From Basidiobolus meristosporus CBS 931.73 (taxonomy: Eukaryota > Basidiobolomycota > Basidiobolomycetes > Basidiobolales > Basidiobolaceae): 61,794 nt of DNA. A program made the position numbers and the translations under genes. Of this stretch, positions 23,250-36,205 are shown one piece after another. The stretch is taken from positions 1 to 61,794 of the forward strand of contig MCFE01000527.1 of NCBI GenBank assembly GCA_002104905.1. The letters run 5' to 3'. Position 1 is the stretch's first letter, and the number at the start of each line of letters is the position of its first letter. The notes below the pieces were generated by a model, which saw nothing but the letters and a program-made list of their open reading frames with translations, made no database searches and was not told where the DNA came from.

Positions 23250-25215
23250 TCACCAATTTAGCAGACGAATAACATCTGCCCATAGAAGGTCCCTGCTGTA
23301 AACAGATTCATCCGAATAAGGCAGGTGCTTATTCGGCAAAGATAACTTAAACTCCAATGGTTGAGTAAGATCGTCGAAGCTGACGATTTGGCGAATGGGA
23401 AATTTGAGATCCCCTTGAAGCACCAGAGGCTTTGGCGTGTCGACATGATTGCCCAAGCCTAGCGAGTTGATCGTCTGGATCAGGCTGCTCAAGGAATACA
23501 CCTGACCACCGGTAGAGCCAACCATCGAGCTGGTGGAGTTTGCAAGGCCACCAACGAAGATTGACTCAACATTGTGGATTTCGGTCAAGTACCGAGAGAT
23601 CACTGCGCACGTGGATACACACAGGCCGTTGGTGACGACCGCCATATTCTGGCTCTCGTATATGGGGGTTCCTATGGAATTGATGAGGCCGAATTCGTAG
23701 GGACAGTAGTCCGAGAAGATCTGAGAAAAATCCGCGCTCTCGTTGTCGATCCAGCTGGAATTGCTGTATTTGAGACCATCGGCATAGTTCGTCTTCGTTT
23801 GCGGGAGCCATACACGACCGCCTACATTTTGCAGGGAGGCCTTGGTTGCTAACGCACGTGCCAGGCTTGTGGAACGAATGTTCGTGGGGTAGAAGCGGGA
23901 CCCAGGGAACAGGAAATTGATCAGTTGGTATCCGGCGCAGATGTTTCCGCCGTAGTTATCGCTCAAGTCCTAGGCAAACAAGAGGGGAAGGGCTCGTTAG
24001 GTGGGCGAAGGATGGGAAGGGCCGAGAGGACAAACTTACCAGGATGATTTTCTGAATCCCCATGGAGCCAAACTGCTGGAACCCTTCGGTCAAGGAGTTG
24101 AAGAAATCCTGCGCGTCGTAGAAGGTGTTGAAATTCTCCGATGCGATCGCGATGGTTCCCACCCCGTTGCCGGCGGTGTAGAATTTGACTTGTGTGCCGT
24201 TCGAGGTTGAGAATTGGATGGGGTGGATCAGCTTCTGAGTGGTGCCTGACACTCCACTTTGTTGACGCTTGACCAAGGTGGCGTCCATGTAATTGTTGTT
24301 TGGGGCTGGGGTGGTGGAGCTGTTTGATACGTCGCAATACAATCGGCGATAGCTGGCGGAGTCGGTCAGCTCGGTTGGCCAGTTGTTGATGGTGGCCAAC
24401 CAGGGGACTCGGATGACCGTGGGTTGATTGTTGTTGGGGGACAGAACCGTGAATTCTACATGGTTTTTGGGTGGCGTGATGGTACGAAAAGCAAAGTCGC
24501 CAGGAATCATCCCAAACACGTCATTGGTGAAGACCATTCTGGACAGAGCCTGGTTTATTCGTACTGAGGGGACTTTGCCGTTGTAAATGTTTTCGTTGGC
24601 AAACTGAGTGATCGCGTCTATGGGATCCAGCCCATCGATTTTCACCACCTCACTTCCGGCGAAGTAGCTCAGGTCCACCCCGGCGATGCTTGAGAACAAC
24701 TCGTTGCTTTTCTCGTCCGTCAGCAGTTGCTTGGTGACCTTGATTTTCTGGACTCCGTTCTGCACCACCGAGACCAACGAAAACGGTTGCCGGTAGATGA
24801 ACGTGGAGTAGCAGGTTGGGCTGTACACCAGATGGCCGTCATGAACACTGGTGAAGAGACGAACCAAGTCCTCGTGGAATCCTCGCTCGGTGGTGTGGTT
24901 TTTCGCTTCGATCTGGTCTAGCCCTGCCAGGAGGTCTACGCTAGACTGGTTGGCCATGCTAACTCCTTCGAAGACATAGAAGTTCATGGTTTTGCGTAGG
25001 GTATCCAAGGTCTGTGTGCGCTGCGATGGAACGAGCGGAAATGAGTCCAGGCACTTCACCGCGACATCGTAGTGCACGTAGCCGGCATTCTTCCCTGTCG
25101 CTACCTGCTCACAGTAATCAACCGCTTCGACAGGCTGGGTGGAGACGGGAATGGCTCGAGCGAGGTTCGTGCTCAGCAAGAACACTGCCCACAACAGTAC
25201 TTCCAGGACAAGCAT
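23250..25215 (-). CDS. Secreted S41-family (tail-specific/CPAF-like) serine protease
   Basis: Two exons, 25215-24040 and 23969-23250, with a 70-nt intron (GTAAGT...CCTAG) in phase 0; 631 residues. A signal peptide of about 20 residues is followed by a conserved N-terminal domain and a PDZ-like region (about 150-290). The S41 core starts near residue 380: IQKIILDLSDNYGG (386-399) matches the (I/L)LD.R.N.GG strand-turn of the family, and the block VVTNGLCVSTCA places the likely nucleophile at Ser511. Fungal proteins of this type are usually annotated as peptidase S41 or CPAF/PDZ-domain proteins. They are predicted to be extracellular, and their substrates are mostly unknown. A TATA box lies 66 bp upstream. 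I did not identify the remaining catalytic residues with certainty. Confidence 0.88.
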
Positions 25216-25280
25216 CTGGATTAGGGAAGGCTGGTTGATACGGTTAGAAATAGATCAGACCTGGCGGGCGGCGGCCTTGC

Positions 25281-25288
25281 TATATATA
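25281..25288 (-). promoter_or_regulatory. TATA box of the S41 protease gene
   Basis: TATATATA, 66 bp upstream of ATG 25215, the same spacing as for the gene at 20720. Confidence 0.6.
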
Positions 25289-26386
25289 CGGCGGTGTGTG
25301 GCTGGAATGAAATCCAGGATTTGTAAGATGGATTCCTGCGAGTGATCTCGAGCGTGGTACAAGGGGTATAGGAAGCATGTCTGGTTTCATTTTCATTTAT
25401 TAATATCCACCTATTTCGTCCTCGCAAAGGCAATTTTTAGGCCCTCCAGTGGCGGGCTATTCACCGTCGTGGCTTTTTGTTTAGGGTTTTCCGTGGCCAG
25501 CGAGGCTGATTGGGCCCGTGTGGTTGTCTAAATAAATGAAGTGGCTGTCTAAATAAGTCTTCTGAGCAGTCGGATCCTTTGACTGGCCCAAGACAACCGT
25601 TTTTTAGAGATTTCAATATAGATTCGGCTGAGTTCAAGCCAATTGTTTTCCTTGGTGTGTATCACACTTTCGCCTCCATTTCGGATGGTGCAAACTGGAG
25701 ACGAGAGGCGGATTCCCCCACCACCGGGTGACATGCCGGAAGATGGACCGTTCGATATATTTGGCCGCAGGCGAGGGATCTGCCTGGCGGCCAGGCTGGG
25801 TGCCTATCCGATAAGGCATCCAGCGAAGAGCGATCCTTCCACGCACTTGGTGATCTAGCAGAGACTCGTGTTGAGGCAGTTCTCTTGCTGAGCAGGAGCG
25901 GCTCAGCCATTGGTGCGCTCTGTTTTGGAAAGCCGTCGATTTTTCCAGGTGAACGGCCCCAGCCTCTTCCGCTGGGCCATCCGAATCCCCTCATTGGTCT
26001 GGCCAGGGATGGGGAAGCACGATTGGTGGGTGCGATCCTTGCCTACAGCAGTCATGACGCTGGTTTTCAATCCGCGAATAAGTAGAAATCGGGCAGTTTA
26101 TTGTATTCAAAGGGATAAACATCGGATTTAGATGGACGTCACTCAGGAGTGGACGTTTCATGGAAATCTATACGAGAAAAGAACTAGGGTATGGAGCGCA
26201 GTGCACTAACGTTCAAGGTAATAGACTAGACGTGGGCTGGTTATTGGATAATATTGCGTATACTGCGTATCGGAGGAAGAGAACCTTCATCGAGATCTAT
26301 GGAAATTGGGATATACTACGGCAACTTGGCATTTCCAAATCACTGTTGATATCGGGGCTCTTGGAAGGGACCCCTAGGTCCCTGGT
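25289..26386. other. GC-rich intergenic region between S41 protease and CDA2
   Basis: Relatively CpG-rich, with overlapping frames of up to 110 codons on both strands around 25.6-26.1 kb, as expected from GC content. No domain is recognised. It holds the S41 promoter and the CDA2 3' end. Confidence 0.45.
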
Positions 26387-27459
26387 TTACTCCCAGAGGT
26401 AAGCCAATCCGATCATCAGGAGCGCTGGAGGGTAGATGGGTGCGGTGTGCGCGGCCGCGTTCTTGCCTGCGATCGTTGCAGGCTTTTGGGGTGGAGACTG
26501 GGTAACGATTGGGTCCAGTGAAACCATGGTGGGCTTTATCGCTGTGGTGAGGGTAGCGGTTGTGTTGGCTTTGGAGGGCGGTTGGGCTACGGCGGTGGAG
26601 TTGTTGTTGTTGGGAGCATCCCGATACATGGGCAACACATTTCCTAGACAATCCGCAACTGTCTCAAAGTGGAAACCCTTGCTGACAATCAGATCAATGA
26701 TCTGCGGCACCCGTTCCACACTGAAATCTTCGGTATCATGTTGCAGGGAGATGAAGCTTTGGGTCAGCGAGTCCGACGGGGTGATTTTGACGGCCATGTT
26801 TTCGAGTAGCCGGTCGTAGTTCTCGCTGTTCCCGTGATACTGCCAGTCTGAATGAGAATTCGGTTAACCCGGTTGCCGACTCTGAGTGCAGGGTGCACGA
26901 CTTACCGTTCGAGTCGACATTCCAGTTGATGATGAGATAGCCCATCTCCTGCACGGTGTCGCGAGTCTTTTCGTTGCATTCGCCGTAGGGGGGCCTCATG
27001 TAATTCGGAGTTACGCCAATGGCCTCCTTGACAGAATCTGCGTTCTGGGTCAGTTCACCTTGAATCTTGTCCGCAGTCAGGGTGTTTAAATGAGGATGGG
27101 TGTCAGTATGTAGTGCGATCTGATGTCCCTCGGAATAGGCCCTTTTCAGGTGGGCTGCCAGAGCTGGGTTTCGAACGTGGGTCCCAAGAACGAAGAACGT
27201 GGCTTGGATCTTGCGTTCCTTCAAAATATCGAGAAGCTGAGGGGTGAATGGGCTTGGCCCTAGAAAAATAGAAGCAACAGTTAACACACGATATCCAAGG
27301 CCCCCGATTCGTAAGACGACCCAACCGACCATCGTCAAAGGTTAGCGCAAATGCACCGGGCTTGACGCATCGAAGAACAATCCCTCCGCCAGTATCCTGG
27401 CCATGGGTGGCAGCTGTGAAAACTGTCATCAGGAGCGCTAATTTGATCGGAGCCAGCAT
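26387..27459 (-). CDS. Chitin deacetylase (CE4), secreted and probably GPI-anchored, paralogue CDA2
   Basis: Three exons, 27459-27330, 27259-26906 and 26847-26387, with introns of 70 and 58 nt; 314 residues. The first intron uses GTCGGT...TCTAG and cuts TFDDG at exactly the position seen in CDA1. The second (GTAAGT...TTCAG), after Asn161, is absent from CDA1. Signal peptide 1-20; motifs TFDDG (Asp42/43), HTDTH (His94/98), RPPYGEC (132-138), WNVDSNDW (156-163) and LQHD (His198/Asp199), all at the same residue numbers as in CDA1. The tail is shorter than in CDA1 but again has a linker rich in T, P and A and a hydrophobic end after small residues (GKNAAAH), suggesting a GPI anchor. Role: chitin to chitosan at the cell surface. 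No strong TATA box is seen. Confidence 0.93.
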
Positions 27460-29600
27460 TGAGAATTGGGGATGGAAGGCGATGGGTTTCTAAAGAGGGT
27501 CTTGGTGGAGAACAGATATACCGGAGAAAAGGCGTGCCGAGCTGAGAATATCAACCGAATAGCTGGAATACGAGGTTCAATATAGAAAAACCCTTGCGAC
27601 GAACGTATTTTAAAGAGCAGCCATTTGTTGATCACAAGGCAACACTCATGTTTTCCGAGGTGTAGTCAAGCACCAGAACATATGTAATCCTAACAAATGG
27701 AGAGTATTCTACATCGGAATAACTGAGAGTTCACCCTGCTGCATGAACCTTCTCATGTTGATCCCTGGCCAAATTTGTGCAATGAAGAAGGCAATTGCGT
27801 TGCATCTGTGCAGACGACGATCTGATCCTGATTCAACCGAGCAGAGACTGAGCTTCACAAGTTGGCCGTGGTATCGTGCGGACTACAGTGGGCGGCGATG
27901 AGATAAAACTGCTCATAACAATGCTCATGTATGTAGCATATGTTTCGAAGCATTCAACTATCTGGCATCTGTGGAAACCATGGTGAGGTTCCAGATTGAA
28001 AATTCATATTCATATGGCACAGTCACCCAACCACGATGTGAGGGATATGTTGTCTCGTGCAATACGGGTTGAATTGACCAGTGTACGCCAGCACACTTAT
28101 GACCAGAGAACTGGTAGCATTTATTTGTTCGATTCAAGACGCATTGCAACAAACGATGCTCCAACTTAGCCCGCCGACGATCGATCTGCGCAGCCTCTTG
28201 ATCAGTTCTATGGTACGCGCCATTACCGCTCCGGGAGGTGTGGCCTCTTTGCCATTCAGCTGCATACGGGATGATGGGTGTTGCCATGCGTTCTGCGCAC
28301 CCATCCACAACATGAAACCTCATCCAGAAGGGTTGATCAGTGCTTCGTCTTGGCAGAGAAAGTGTCACCTGGAGCAAGGTTCTGAATGGAGTGCATTAGG
28401 ATCTTGAACTCTGTTTGCTAAAGCGTTGCGCCATCACAATATACATCCATACTACGAATGGATCCGCTAATCTCTCAATATGGATTCAATGTCGTTCTCC
28501 CAACCATTCAGCTTAGTCATCATCAATCCCTATGCTCCCCTCGATCTGCCTCCTTTGAGCTCCAAACACTGGTGCCCCTCTGAAAGATACACTGACGCAA
28601 AGTTGGAGATTCACTGCAGTATCTGATCATCTATTCAGCCGTTCCTAACGCTCCATAATGGCGCACAAGTGGACCGCGTAACCTTTTTCCATCGCTACCT
28701 ATAAAGACCACTGCCTAGTCTAACCTGCAACCGCCCATTGATTAAGCACTTGGAATGAGTGATAGAAGAGTTTGGAGAGGTGCGCATCCTACACACTTGG
28801 CTTAGATGCTCCCTACTATCCCGGTCTCCTGCAATACAAGTTGATAGAGCAAGCCTGTAAGTAGTGGATGTATCCTTATCAGCAACTCACTTGGTGCCCA
28901 GACCGTTAGGATGATAGGTTCGCTCAGGAATATGGTCACCTATGTGTTCAATGAGCGTTAGAAGTTCCAACTCCAGTCAATCATATGCCACTGTTCTCAT
29001 TGGTGTCGGTGTTGCAGGACATCTTGACAGGAGTGCCTAGCACCTGTAGAGATACCCATATCATTTATTGCACACAATCAGACTTCTGTTGCCACTGCAG
29101 GTGATTCTCCCTCTAATATACTTGATAGGTGTGCACCTCCTGACTAGTGATCCTTTTTTGATCAGTGGTAACACATTTCTCTAGCCCGCTTCCCGCTTCC
29201 CACTTCCCACTTCCCACTTCCCACATCAATGGTGCGATGGCTAGAAATGAGGATTGTTCGGGATTTCCACCAAATTCTTAGAGATGTGCGGCACTCCCTT
29301 AGTATACATATGTCCACCATTGGTATCAGGATGTCATGGTGCATTCTAAATCTACTGGATTTGGATGAGATAGCATGTGGTCAATGCCCCCGGGTCGAAA
29401 GAACGGCGGTTCTGGGTGCCCCATTTCTAGTGTCGAGTCCCCGCCATATGCAGGCATCTCAACATCCTCATGGCACTGTCCCATTAGTCTGATTGATTGT
29501 TGTGCTCGCACTACTCAACATATCATGCTGTTCTGCACGCGTAAAGTGGTCATCAGCATCCGGTGGAAACCGGAATGGATGGGGTGATCTTGCCACATGC
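27460..29600. other. Intergenic region without a supported gene
   Basis: Contains the CDA2 promoter at its left end and then about 2 kb with no recognised coding sequence. A 139-codon minus frame (27958-28377) has no known domain. CpG frequency falls sharply after about 29.6 kb, where the second transposon block begins. Confidence 0.45.
29185..29225. repeat. Heptamer tandem repeat (CTTCCCR)n
   Basis: About five units of CTTCCC(G/A)C-type heptamer in a row. A simple repeat with no evident role. Confidence 0.85.
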
Positions 29601-31923
29601 CATCCCCTCCAAGCCACAACTGTTCATACGCTAAACCCCTAACCTTATGTGGAAGGTGACTCTTACCATACTAGATCACGGCTCCAATACCACTATGAGT
29701 ACTGCCCATTTCCAAGCAAATGTTGAGTCATATAGGATGGAAAACCATGTGCCTCCTCTGATAGTAGCTCTGTCAGCCCGAATTACTGCAGGAGAGTGAT
29801 TTGCCCACTGGTAGAGCTCTTGATAGCTAAGCTTTGCTAAGTTATTTACAAAAGCAGAATATACTTGTTTGCCAGGTGATTTTGCTGGGGCATGATATGG
29901 GGTTTTATGAGTTAACTAAGCTCCATACTCTGCTGCTAGTACTTGGGTTTCCTGAGATCCACATTCTCTATAATATGCAATATGTGTGCCCACTTAACCA
30001 TATCCAAGGTATTTATCCACTTTAAGAAATCTCAATACTGCTTTGGCATTGAATTGCTTCAGCATTCTTGCCTCTATCCAGCCAGTGAAACTCTCCTAAC
30101 AATTCACTGCATGCATAGAGCTTGCAGTTGCCCTTAACAGATGCACTGTATCTAAATGTGCAGTTTACCTAGCACAAGATGTGAATATACTATACAGTGG
30201 CTTATTTACCCATTGTTTGTCTCTATTCTGACAAGGAATACAGGATTTAGCATATACACTTGGACAGGTATATAGCATTGGTCAGCATCATCTCAAGGAG
30301 ATTTTTGCATATGATCCTGTAATATCACTGTGATCTCCAAGTTCAGATTCATGCTACCCTTTACTGATTGTTAGTTGATCCTACTTGTTATGCCTATGCA
30401 ATTGCCTTGACTTCAAAGTTGCATTTTCTAATTTGTGTGGTGGTGCAGTATATTGTCAGAGCTCTGGAGATATTGGAAGATATTTGGGGAAGATGTAGAT
30501 TACACAGTTTTCAGATAAGTCTGTACAAGGAGTTTGGTCCAAGTTCTCTAAGATTTGCAGGTGATGATCCAAGTAGCTAAGTTCAGTGAATATATAGGTG
30601 CAATTACAAACTTTTACAACACAGTGCCAGTTTCAGGCCTTGCTTCTTAAAATTTGTACATTACTTTGTGGAAAATGCGCAGGAACCCTGAGTGATATAA
30701 GAGACTACTTGATTTGCTGATAATTGCTTCCTATTATGTAGCTAGATATTAATATTAGACTAGTACTTAAAGAAGCTCATAAAACATATGGTCATCCATT
30801 GAATGAGATGGGTTTGGTTGAATGCAGGATAAGGCACTAGCTTCTTTGTGAATATAATGTAACCCTGATCCTTCTTTCTTTCCTGAAAAGTAATCAATCT
30901 CATCAGCATTGCAATTTTGTTCTTCATGTCATTCAAATTCCTGATTCTTCCACAGTTGCTTACTTGAGAGCTCTGCAATTTAGCCATGTTTCTTGATTAG
31001 ACCATGGAATAGGCAAGTGAGTCCCAGCAGCTGTTTAACTTACTGCATGTGGCTTCATGTGTTTCAATCCAATAAAAATCAATGTTTTGCAGAATCAGAT
31101 AATCATCTTTGATTACATTCAAAAAAAAAATGAGATTGTTTTACTGCAATCAAAATAGCACCTAAGCTCCAGACATAGTCAGATCAGAAGCTTGGGATTT
31201 TGTACAAAGTACACAACTTTAAACATATAGCATACTCATATTTTCTTACTTGAGGCAAGCATATGCTTGTGCTTATTGCCAGATTCATTAATGATTGCAA
31301 TATTATCAAGTAATAGCTACACATATTGATATACAGTCTGCCAAAACCCAAACCATTGGTTACAGGTAGGCTTAATATGAGCCAACCCATCTTTAGGGAA
31401 ATCTGGTCTTTAAGACAAGTCCTATTTCTATACTAATGTGGGTAAAGCCCCAAAGTTGAGATTTATTAGGTCCAGTGAAATCATCAACAAAAGTCCCATA
31501 TAGTAATCCAAGGATATATATTGCATACCTCAATATCTTCACAAGATATTGACAGCAGTACAACATCTTTTGTTGCAATACTTACTGATGTTGAATGTCT
31601 AGGATAGACTGCAGACTTCCAATTTTGGTTGACTGCTTGAATAATTCAGAATTGCACCTAAGAATACACCTAACTTAGTCTCATAGACCATTATCTAAAA
31701 ATCTCAGAGAATGCATACCAAGTTTCTTGTTTAGATTCACTTGGATTATTTTTGCCCCAACATAAGGGGTCTCAGCCATAAAAATTTTCCAAGTTGTCCA
31801 AAAGCCCTAGACTCTGTACACATGCTTTTGGGACCTTTCCCAACATATTTGGTGCATTTGTTTTGCTAAGACCATGTCAAATATAGATACCACCCTACAT
31901 GCAATGAATCATTAAGTGATAAC
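29601..31923. other. AT-rich repeat debris with an LTR fragment
   Basis: CpG-poor sequence without a readable element, apart from an internally deleted copy of the 346-bp copia LTR at about 30445-30621. That copy shares CTCTAAGATTTGCAGGTGATG and ends in TTTTACAACA. Short minus frames at 30760-30987 and 31184-31578 may be retrotransposon pol remains, but no motif is secure. Confidence 0.45.
30445..30621 (-). repeat. Fragment of the copia LTR family
   Basis: Matches both ends of the LTR at 31924-32272 but lacks about half of its interior. Confidence 0.55.
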
Positions 31924-32272
31924 TGTTGCAAGAGACTTGGAGACATTGGAAGTGATTGCGAGAACATGTAGATTATCTTGTGTTCACTAGATGATTCATT
32001 GAATGTAAAAATAGTATTTATACTTTTACATAGTCTTGGGATAGCAAACACATAGAATAGGCTTAGGAAGGTCCCAAGAGCATGTGTTCAGTGTTTGGGG
32101 CAGTTTAGACAGCTTTGAGAGTTTTCATGCTGTTGATACATGATAGTTAGGTGAAAATGCTTGAAGTAAATCCTGACAAGGAATTTGGTGAGTATTCTCT
32201 ATGATTTGTAGGTAATGATCTCAGTGACTAAGTTAGGTGAGTCACCAGCTGGAATTATAAGTTTTTACAACA
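31924..32272 (-). repeat. Copia LTR (349 bp), TGTTG...CAACA
   Basis: Bounded by TGTTGCAAG and TTTTTACAACA, so read on the minus strand it begins with TG and ends with CA, as retroviral-type LTRs do. Family members are at 10993, 15868 and 16452. Five bases on each side (ATAAC, AAAAT) do not match, so it cannot be confirmed as a simple solo LTR. Confidence 0.7.
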
Positions 32273-33212
32273 AAAATACTACAATATACCTGTACTGCCA
32301 GTCACTTCCAATATCTTCAAAGTCTTAAAGCAGGTGATGAGCCCCAGACTATCATTCTCTGCAATATTCTCTACTGCAATTGCCAGAGTTTTCCTTTGGT
32401 TAAGAGATACAATAGCTCCAGCTACTGATTCCAGAAGGTGAAGATGAAGATGTAGTAATTGGAAACAATAAAGTGCCTTGAACTGATTTTTCCTTGATGT
32501 TAAAAGCAGATTGATAGCTAAATGCTCAGGAAACATACTAAAAAAGAAAGCCTTGAAGACATTAGAAGACACCTACTACTCATGCTAAGCTGCTAAGAAA
32601 ATATATCTTAGACAAAAATTCATTACTATGTGGTGGTCTTCAGGAGAAAATATGAAACTCAATTACACAGAGTTGACCAGCTGTTTGATAACATGTAATC
32701 TGGAGGCTTACAAACTGCTGATGAAGATGTGAAAGTAACCCTCCTGAATAGCCTAAAGACAGGCTTCAGGGCCTTGTAGCTGATTAAGAGTCTAGAACTG
32801 AAGAGTTGACTTTTAACCATACATGCAGAAGGCTCCTATGTGAGGACTTCAGAAATCAAGTACCAATCAGAAGGAAGAAGAAAATGTATTAATACGTGAC
32901 AATAGCCACCAAAGAAGGTACTAAAGACCTTTCAAGGCAACAGAAATCTTTCTAGCAGCTACTGCAAAACATATGGACCTATATCTTACCAGTGCTTCAA
33001 GAGGAGATATAATAATTAAAAGAAAGCCAAATACAGAAATGCTGCAGCAACTGAAGATAGAATAATTGTATTTGTACTATGTATAGCTGCATGTAAGAAC
33101 TCTATGATGCAGTATACTGACTCTGAAGCATCTCAACACTTTGCACACCAAAAAGAACTTTTCCCTCAGTTTCAGGATGTTTAAATTGTGACTGTGACTA
33201 TGCAAGACAACA
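32273..33212 (+). pseudogene. Copia gag/protease relic interrupted by a CACTA element
   Basis: On the plus strand, degraded copia text is seen around 32.65-32.88 kb (DEDVKVTLLNSLKTGF) and, near 33,113-33,210, the protease block YTDS(G/E)ASQHFAHQKELFPQF. It stops exactly where the CACTA terminus CCCTATGAAAG starts at 33213. Its continuation on the far side was not found. Confidence 0.65.
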
Positions 33213-33559
33213 CCCTATGAAAGATAATTTGGTCCCACAGATGGATCTTATCCAGATCAACCATCAGGATCCTGCAACAAGCTGCCATAATGCCAGCAGC
33301 TTAGAATTACTCACCCTCTACACAAACCTATGGCAGAATTTTGACCACATTTTGCTGGTTTTACTGTCAACATACTAGCCAACTTGACAGTGTTAGAAGG
33401 GTCTTTTGACAAGACTGCATAGCACCTTGATGGTTGTAATGCAGTCTCCAATAATTAGAGCAGGCTCAACTGGCCAAGCAACCCAGTGGCCTTGTTTTGC
33501 AGCAGTCTTAGAGTGTTTTGTTGCAGACCTAACCTCAGCTTCATGGTATTTCAGTATGA

Positions 33560-35878
33560 TACTTGCAAAGTTACCAGATTCCTAATATTGCTGATTACAT
33601 ATACATCTTGCAAATATATGCTTAGTTGCTGCCACTTTTGTAAGGAATACTGCTAGAATATTTGCAAAATACTTTTGGTACTTGGACAATATATTCCTTC
33701 TCCCTGCTGGATTCAAGTCTGCCTTTTAGGTGCTGCTATATTCAAGAGAAAAGTGTAATAAAACTCCTGAATGATTTAACTGAATCTAGGGGACAACTAA
33801 ATGCAGAATCTTAGAATTGTCAGAGAGTGGCAGAAATATTAGCAGAGAGATTCTGGTCTAATATTGGTCTTGTATATATCTGGAAATGGCTATAAAGCCA
33901 ACAGAGTTGGTTTGCTGTTCAGGCTAGGCTTGGTGTTCTTGAGAGTGCTAGATATACTAGGCTTGGGTAGAAATCAGAATGCAATTGTTGAATTCACACT
34001 TTTTGCCAAGACACAATCTTGATTTTGTTGAGACACACACTAAATCAAAAGGTTCAGTAAGGTGTATTTATACTTTTCTGATCAAGTTGAGTTAGAAAGT
34101 GCCAAGAGACTGGATTAATTGAAATCAGTTTAGGTGCTGATAAACACATATGATAAATGAAAATTGCATCATCAACCAGCTGATATCTTGGCAACTGCTA
34201 AATGGTTGGATAGGTCACAGATGACTGATCACCTGGAGAGGCTTAGCAGATCAGGTTTAAGACATAATGACCACATAAAATTGATTAGGTGTGGCAGCTC
34301 AAAATAGATTCTGAGAGGTAATAAAATAAATAATAGCTGAGATTAGTGATGTTTAGGTCAGGAAAAATCAGTTAGGGTACTTGATTTTGTAATTTAGTAA
34401 ATAGACTAATTTTTCAAAAGTTGATGCACAACAGGTGTGCTCTAGTACCTATTTGTGTAAATTCCATATCAAAGGGTGTCAAATTTGGCATGTAACCAGG
34501 AGAAACCTGACATACTTTGGTAAAGTTGTCCTAGTAAAAATCAGCTGCTTGTTGCATCCAGCTCAACCCTGCATTACTTGAGTCAATACCCAAGCATTGA
34601 CACTGCTTAGCATCCTAATGCCAAGGGCATAGGTATCTCCATGTACACATCCATGCTCAATATTATCCAACACTTCTCTGCTGTCATCCATGTGCCAACT
34701 CATCACATCTGTGACAGACTTGAAGGTGATACTCTTGATGAGATTGGGATATGGTAATACTAGGAACTGGACTCATCTCCCTTTCCCCCCACACATCCAC
34801 TATATTGCAAATGCCCAACAGGCAAAGTAAGGCACCATATTCCCTACACACCAAGCACAAATGGAGAAGGGCATTGATGCAGCAGGGGCAGAGTCCTACA
34901 TATCCAGCTTTATGTTTGTAGCACAGCTTTACTCCAGCAGATACCCTCTATCATTAGAAATTTGGGTTTTTGATTAATTTCATATTCTGGCCAATAGCTT
35001 GTAACTGGCCAGCTTTGCTGCAGTTGCATGCTGCCTTCTGTACATTTCCTCTGTAGAAACATGATGTTCTTAGCATTTGAGCTTTGAGAATAATAATGTA
35101 TATGAGCTGTAAAGTATAAACCCTGGATTTCACACATTTGACAGCAATACCATTCGTTGTGCCCAGAAAAGCAGGCTATGTTGCTGATGGCTGCAGCATC
35201 TCCAATGCAGATAAAAATATATGCTTTCACAGAACAGCCATTGACTAGTATCCCACAGGATAGCATGCAAAGTCCATCCAGCAGTGAATAAAGGTAGCTA
35301 TACAGGCTGGACAGTAATTTAGACCTGGATTGCAATGAGGCTGCCATCAAATATTTGCTCCAATACTGTAAGATTGGTGGCTCATGTAGATAGATGAGAT
35401 TTGCTGGCCATTGGGATTTTCTAGAGTAGTACTTGCTTGATGAGAATCTGTCAAGTACCAAGATCAACACATAGTGATTCATAATTGGAGGTAGCTCCTG
35501 CTTCTCAACTATTTCAAATGTTTGTCATCAGAGATATTGAGTAAATTTGTGCTAGATTGATATTGGGCATGGTACTCTATAGCTTTACAATGACCATTAG
35601 ACTGCATGAACTTCTTTAGACTGGGTATTACTGGAATATATTTAAGGTGTTGACAGTGTCTTCCTCCTGAGATGGTGGATTTTGGACAAATTGGACACCC
35701 TGCAATGGTGGCCTTTTCTGATATGAAAGCCAGGCAACTATTAGCACATACTGTTATTAGGATAGTATCTGTGTCATATCTTGCCTGCTGCATGATGGTT
35801 TTCCATTTGTACTACATACATGGTAAGTTGCATCTCTGCATGATTTTAGCAAGAAGCAATAGTAAATTTGCAAAGCCC
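33560..35878 (-). pseudogene. Tnp2-like CACTA transposase of E2, C-terminal two thirds
   Basis: From right to left on the minus strand: a cysteine block (CANSCLAF...CPICPKS, 35.6-35.79 kb) followed by YIPVIPSLK, then the catalytic-region text LDRFSSSK, YIFICIGDAAAISNI.CFSGHN and CCQMCEIQG (34.91-35.48 kb), then a degraded HxLLH/FWEFP region (34.6-34.9 kb) and the C-terminus (33.56-33.73 kb). The order and wording match the Tnp2 / Transposase_21 family (GD.PA...GHN...CR.C...G). DDE-type transposases of this class cut and paste CACTA elements. Frames are broken repeatedly, and the coding sequence is interrupted at 33731-34433. Confidence 0.72.
33731..34433. mobile_element. Unassigned ~0.7 kb insertion, possible solo LTR
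   Basis: This segment interrupts sequence that is continuous in the copies at 1-400 and 45.9-46.4 kb. It starts TGCTGCTAT and ends GCACAACA, as an LTR might, and the word AGGTG occurs at both edges (33728-33732 and 34433-34437), a possible 5-bp target duplication. No second copy was found in the window. Confidence 0.45.
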
Positions 35879-36205
35879 CCAATGAAATATAACTGTAATA
35901 ATCCCTTTAAAAGGCAATCTCAGAGTTATAATCATGCAACTAAGAGGTATTGCTCCAGTCAGGACACTATGCAAGGACTGGTAAAAAATTGAACCCCAGA
36001 TTTCACAAAAAACTTACTCAAAACTCTTCATCACAATGATATAAAAGTAGCTTTTAATTGGTTCTCTGCCAATTATCTCACTTTCTGATACTAGACACTC
36101 TATCACCTCCAATGTTTGTGTACACTAATTGGCTATTACCTCTTTTTCAAACTCCTTACTTCCTAACTCAACCAATGATCTCACTTTTCTTGCATGCCAA
36201 TTGGT

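Noticed and set aside
25662-25994. Overlapping GC-rich frames on both strands upstream of the S41 gene
   Set aside because: Both strands are open at once, as expected from composition; no domain and no ATG-anchored, spliced model.
27958-28377. 139-codon minus-strand ORF
   Set aside because: No recognisable domain, no splice or promoter support, composition like random moderate-GC sequence.
35960-35975. CACTATG as a CACTA terminus near 35,965
   Set aside because: Comparison with the copy at 48.6 kb shows that this word is internal to the conserved tail after ORF1. The terminus lies at 35,879.
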